NCBI RefSeq assembly: GCF_026627255.1
Contig: NZ_JAPNLM010000015.1
Location: 86,518-150,517, forward strand
Source of the DNA: Streptomyces antarcticus
GTDB taxonomy: Bacteria > Actinomycetota > Actinomycetes > Streptomycetales > Streptomycetaceae
Direction: 5' to 3'
DNA length: 64,000 bases
The notes beneath the pieces were generated by a model. The model saw only the letters and a list, made by a program, of their open reading frames with translations, had not been told where the DNA came from and ran no database searches. The translations under genes and the position numbers were made by a program. Below, in pieces: positions 59,602 to 64,000 of the stretch; the first letter of the stretch is position 1, and every line of letters starts with the position of its first letter.

Positions 59602-61044
59602 GTGACGTCCCGAAAGCCTGATGAGCAGTTGGCTCGCGACTCCAGACTCCGACTCGTCTCCCCGCGTTCCGTCGCCGCGGCCCGCAAGGCGGTGACCGAC
59701 CGGCGGACCAGAACCGCCCCGCGGCCTCCGGCCGGTACGCCCGCCACGGCGGACCTCGCGAACCGGGCCAGGGCCTCGCTCGCCGACGCCGTGCGCCTGA
59801 CCCGCTGGGCCGAGCTCAACCTCGGAGCCGGTGACGGCGGCCGCCCCGCTCCCGCAGGCGCGCTGCCGGCCTCCGACGTCGAACGGGCCGCCGGGGAACT
59901 GAACCTGACCCACGGCCAGATCCGGGTCGGCTGGGACCGCGCCCGGCTCGCCGGCCTCGTCGAGGTGCACGGCGGCCACGCCCGCCCCGGCTGGCGGCTG
60001 CGTGCCTGGGACCGCGACGACACCGCCGTACTGCGCGGCTGGGTCGCGCTCTTCGACGCCTGGTCGCTGGTCCACCCGGCCCCCGCCGACATCGCCCCCG
60101 CGGCCGTCGCCGAGGTCGTCGAGGCGATGCCCCAGCTCCTCTCCCTCCTCCAGCTGTCGGCCGGCCCGGTGACCGTGCCCGATCTCCTGGACCTGCTGGG
60201 ACAGCGCGTCACCGAGCTGCGCGACGAGCGGTGCGAGGTCCCGTACGGCGCGGAATCCGGCGCCGCGCCGGCCGACCGGGTCCCCGGACCCGCCCCCGTG
60301 CCCGCCGCCGAGAGCCGTCCCGTCCCGCTCGCCCGGCTGCTGCGCTGGGCGCTCGGCGGGCTCGCCGCCGTGGACGCCGTCACCCTCGGCCCCGCCCGGG
60401 CCACCCTCACCCCGCTGGGGAGCTGGGCCGTCTGGGTCAAGCTGGAGCAGATCTGCGTCGCCGCGCAGAGCCCCGCCGGGAACATCGAGCAGTCCGCCGC
60501 CGCCATGCTGCACGGCTGCGCCCGCCTCACCCCGGGCCCGGCCCGCGCCGAGTACAGGGCCTGGCTCGCCGCCCGTCCCGTCGGCCACGCGGTCAGCGAG
60601 CTCCTGCACGCCGCCCGGGGCGAGGACGCGCTGCTGCGCGGCCTCGCCTTCGAAGCGCTGCGCGTGGTCGGAGCCCCCGCGGAACCCGAGGTCCGCGCCG
60701 CGGTCCGCGAGGCCGCCCTGCGGCCCTACGCCCTGCTCTGGCTCGCCGAGCACGACGGGGTCGACCCGGACGAGGCCCAGCACGTGCTCACCGCCGAGGA
60801 GTCGACCTGGCTCTGGGTCGACACCGCGGCCGCCATCGCCGACCACGGCGAGGCGGAACTGCTGGCCCGCCACCTCGACTCGGCCGTACGGACCACCGTT
60901 CCGCGGCTGCTGGACGAGGTCCGCGCGGTCGGGCACCCGCGCACCGTGCAGGTCCTGGTGGCGCTGGCCGCGGCCCACCCCGACCCGGCGCTCGCCAAAG
61001 CGGTCCGCCGGGCCGCGTTCCAGGTGCACACCGGCGGCGCGTAG
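59602..61044 (+). CDS. Uncharacterised 480-aa protein, paralogue of the protein at 26261-27904
   Basis: Unknown function. It shares architecture and local motifs with the 547-aa protein: N-terminal VRLTRWAELNLGAGDGG to DRARLAGLVEV, central VTLGPARATLTPLGSWAV, then HEAT-like helices with LLHAARGEDALLRGLAFEAL, LRPYALLWLAEHD, WLWVDTAAAIA and the end HPRTVQVLVALAAAHPDPALAKAVRRAAF. It lacks the PGTGADT linker. The GTG at 59602 (VTSRKPDEQLA) follows GAGACT by 6 bases, a -10-like hexamer. It appears to be a soluble helical-repeat protein. Confidence 0.78.
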   Translation: MTSRKPDEQLARDSRLRLVSPRSVAAARKAVTDRRTRTAPRPPAGTPATADLANRARASLADAVRLTRWAELNLGAGDGGRPAPAGALPASDVERAAGELNLTHGQIRVGWDRARLAGLVEVHGGHARPGWRLRAWDRDDTAVLRGWVALFDAWSLVHPAPADIAPAAVAEVVEAMPQLLSLLQLSAGPVTVPDLLDLLGQRVTELRDERCEVPYGAESGAAPADRVPGPAPVPAAESRPVPLARLLRWALGGLAAVDAVTLGPARATLTPLGSWAVWVKLEQICVAAQSPAGNIEQSAAAMLHGCARLTPGPARAEYRAWLAARPVGHAVSELLHAARGEDALLRGLAFEALRVVGAPAEPEVRAAVREAALRPYALLWLAEHDGVDPDEAQHVLTAEESTWLWVDTAAAIADHGEAELLARHLDSAVRTTVPRLLDEVRAVGHPRTVQVLVALAAAHPDPALAKAVRRAAFQVHTGGA

Positions 61045-61112
61045 CCCCACCCGCGCGGGGGAGCGGGCCGGAGCCGGAGCGCGTACGCGCCGGAGCGGAC
61101 GCGCCGCGGGTG

Positions 61113-61508
61113 TCAGACCTGCGGCGCGTACGTACCGAAGCTCCAGACGTTGCCCTCGAGGTCCCGGGCCATGTAGTCCCGCGAGCCGTAGTCCTGGTCG
61201 GTGGGCTCCATCAGGATCTCCACGCCGTGCTCGACGGCCCGCCGGTGGTGGCCGTCCACGTCGTCCACCACCACGTAGACCCCGGTGGGGCCGGCGCCTT
61301 CCATGGCCTTGTCGAAGGCCCCGCCCCGGCCCTTGCTGCCGAGCATCACGGCGCCGCTGCCGTACGACAGCTCGGCGTGCGCCACCGTGCCGTCGTCCCC
61401 CTCGTACACGGCGACCTGGTGGAACCCGAACGCCTCCGTCAGCTGCCGGATCGCCGCCTTGGCGTCGCGGTAGAGCAGGGTCGGACAGATCGACGGAACG
61501 CCTGCCAT
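61113..61508 (-). CDS. VOC-family (glyoxalase/bleomycin resistance-like) protein
   Basis: A 131-aa vicinal-oxygen-chelate protein with two beta-alpha-beta-beta-beta halves: CPTLLYRDAKAAIRQLTEAFGF...HAELSYGSGAVMLGS and TGVYVVVDDVDGHHRRAVEHGVEILMEP...RDYMARDLEGNVWSFGTY. It resembles PhnB/DUF1338-neighbour proteins. No substrate is known. The ATG at 61508 has GGGAG 8 bases upstream. It converges with the 480-aa gene. Confidence 0.88.
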   Translation of the reverse strand: MAGVPSICPTLLYRDAKAAIRQLTEAFGFHQVAVYEGDDGTVAHAELSYGSGAVMLGSKGRGGAFDKAMEGAGPTGVYVVVDDVDGHHRRAVEHGVEILMEPTDQDYGSRDYMARDLEGNVWSFGTYAPQV

Positions 61509-61588
61509 GACGATCACTCCCTCTCACTGGTGCATGTCATCGGCCGTGAATGTGACCCACGGCACAGCATGGCAGGCGCCGCCGACAG

Positions 61589-62479
61589 TCAGCGGAAGGT
61601 GTTGCACTGGGCCATGTCCCCGGTCCGGTAGCCCTGGTAGAACCACTGCTGGCGCTGCTCGGCCGACCCGTGCGTCCAGGACTCGGGGGTCACCCGGCCC
61701 TGGAACTTCTCCTGGATCCGGTCGTCACCGACCGCGGCCGCCGCGTCCAGGCCGTCCTTGATGTCCTGGTCCGTCAGGCTCGTGATCAGCGGCCGGCCCG
61801 TGGACTCGTCCGGGGTCTTCGTCGCGTTGTGCGCCCACACCCCCGCGTAGCAGTCCGCCTGGAGCTCCACCTTCACCGCGTTGCTGTTCGCGCCCTGCTG
61901 TCCGTCCTGGGCCCGCTGGAGCGTGCCGGTCAGGTTCTGGATGTGGTGCCCGTACTCGTGGGCGACGACGTACGCCTGGGCGAAGGGGCCGCCGCTCGCC
62001 CCGAACTTCGTCCGCAGCTCGTTGAAGAAGCCCAGGTCCAGGTAGACCTTGCGGTCCGCGGGGCAGTAGAAGGGGCCGACCGCGGAGGTGGCCGACCCGC
62101 AGGCGGTGCCCACGCGGCCGGTGAAGAAGACCGTCTGCGCCGGGCTGTACTGCCCGCCGCGCCGGGTGAACTCCTGGCTCCAGAAGTCCTGCGTGCTGTT
62201 GACCACCGCGACCAGCCTGCAGTCCTCCCGCGCGTTCGCGTCCTGCCCCGTCCTGCAGGCCTGCTGCACCTGGTTGACGGAGGACGCCGCCGGGTCCGGC
62301 TCCTCGTTCCCCGAGGACAGCCCCAGCTGCTCGGGGCCCACGCCGAAGAGCAGCCCCATGATCAGCGCGATGACGCCGACGATGCCACCGCCGACCGTGG
62401 CCCGTCCGCCGGGGATGCGGCTGCCGCGCACATCGCTGACCTCGGAGGTGTCCAGATTGGCGTTGTCGTCGAACTGCAT
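61589..62479 (-). CDS. Membrane-anchored neutral zinc metallopeptidase (KPN_02809/YpfJ family)
   Basis: A 296-aa protein with one N-terminal transmembrane helix (GGGIVGVIALIMGLLFG) and a periplasmic peptidase domain. The zinc motif HExxH is AYVVAHEYGHHIQNL, with further ligands in VELQADCYAGVWAHN. FYCPADRKVYLDLGFFNEL is a family landmark. It begins MQFDDNANLD. The natural substrate is unknown. It is divergent from the ABC-F gene. Confidence 0.92.
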   Translation of the reverse strand: MQFDDNANLDTSEVSDVRGSRIPGGRATVGGGIVGVIALIMGLLFGVGPEQLGLSSGNEEPDPAASSVNQVQQACRTGQDANAREDCRLVAVVNSTQDFWSQEFTRRGGQYSPAQTVFFTGRVGTACGSATSAVGPFYCPADRKVYLDLGFFNELRTKFGASGGPFAQAYVVAHEYGHHIQNLTGTLQRAQDGQQGANSNAVKVELQADCYAGVWAHNATKTPDESTGRPLITSLTDQDIKDGLDAAAAVGDDRIQEKFQGRVTPESWTHGSAEQRQQWFYQGYRTGDMAQCNTFR

Positions 62480-62745
62480 CCCGCACCGCCCTCGCATCCA
62501 CGTGCCGTGTCCGCCCTTGCGGCGAGTATCAACCTGTTCATCCTGATACGCGCACCGGTCGGCCGGTGCGTTCCCTGGGCCGAACGGGGGACGCGGCGGA
62601 CCGGGCGCCCGTAGCCCGCATGCCCGGAAAGTAGTTGCGGACCCCCGGTAGAATGGTCCTCATGGCAAATCTCCTCGCGGATTAGCGGCGTCGAAGCATC
62701 GCGTCCTGCCCCCCTTCCGCCGTCCACACCGCCCTGGAGTATTTC
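62480..62745. promoter_or_regulatory. Divergent region, metallopeptidase / ABC-F, with leader ORF
   Basis: GTATCA (62526-62531) and TGATAC (62544-62549) form an inverted repeat near the metallopeptidase promoter, and CACCGG-TCGG-CCGGTG (62553-62568) is a further palindrome. TAGAAT (62649-62654) is a strong -10 for rightward transcription into the leader ORF. Confidence 0.5.
62662..62685 (+). CDS. Seven-codon leader ORF upstream of the ABC-F gene
   Basis: ATG at 62662 opens a short frame for MANLLAD, ending with TAG at 62683. TAGAAT ends 7 bases before the ATG, so it would be translated from a leaderless 5' end. The ABC-F GTG is 60 bases after the stop. Short translated leaders in front of ABC-F genes can act by ribosome-mediated attenuation. 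Confidence 0.45.
   Translation: MANLLAD

Positions 62746-64000
<1,255 letters not shown>

Overview
This 64 kb window is very GC-rich (third codon positions almost all G or C), uses GTG and TTG starts freely, has many stop-start overlaps of the ATGA/GTGA type, and carries genes typical of the central chromosome of Streptomyces: opcA, a SufR-led suf operon, a tandem TerD protein, an LAETG cell-wall protein and actinobacterial DapD. I read it as a Streptomyces core-chromosome segment. I saw no tRNA or rRNA genes, no CRISPR array, no prophage and no intact insertion sequence. The last gene runs off the right edge.

Layout. 37-5829 (minus): transketolase, transaldolase, glucose-6-phosphate dehydrogenase and OpcA, a pentose-phosphate operon. 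6182-12704: heme O synthase CtaB, two small-family genes, heme A synthase CtaA with an uncharacterised partner, and a two-gene ABC exporter. 12782-13015: the remnant of a formate/nitrite channel gene. 13127-19742 (plus): sufR-sufB-sufD-Rieske ferredoxin-sufC-sufS-sufU-sufT-like, an Fe-S cluster assembly operon with a SufR-type operator lying on the sufR start codon and a perfect terminator at the end. 19896-23428: a secreted DUF3616-type protein, an SMR efflux pump with its TetR regulator behind twin palindromes, and DapD.

23562-31659: a small membrane protein, a secreted nuclease/phosphoesterase, a 547-aa protein of unknown function, a Tat-exported PhoX-like phosphatase behind a clear PHO box, and a tandem TerD protein. 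31851-34308: an aldehyde dehydrogenase divergent from an IclR regulator with a nested operator between them. 34491-39098: a membrane protein with a DesK-type kinase and a LuxR-type response regulator, then a penicillin-binding protein. 39212-45295: an acetyltransferase, a DsbA-family protein, two class V aminotransferases facing each other, an amidohydrolase and a sortase substrate. 45460-56090: a CapA-type protein and a cobalamin late-pathway block (cobD, cobQ, a chelatase, cobO, cobB, and a CbiG-CobC fusion) with a cobalamin riboswitch in front of cobD and a ZIP metal transporter inside the block. 56450-64000: a Pit phosphate transporter behind a PHO box, an alpha/beta hydrolase, a paralogue of the 547-aa protein, a VOC protein, a zinc metallopeptidase and an ABC-F ATPase preceded by a seven-codon leader ORF.

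Functional themes. NADPH and pentose supply (tkt-tal-zwf-opcA), heme A maturation (ctaA/ctaB), Fe-S assembly (suf), phosphate scavenging (PhoX-like enzyme, Pit, possibly the nuclease, each with a PHO-like box) and B12 synthesis. A recurring regulatory trait is a TANNNT -10 hexamer 6-8 bases before the start codon, indicating leaderless mRNAs for at least seven genes. The least explained items are the two paralogous proteins of unknown function 32 kb apart, the leader ORF of the ABC-F gene, the unknown protein coupled to ctaA, and the decayed formate/nitrite channel.
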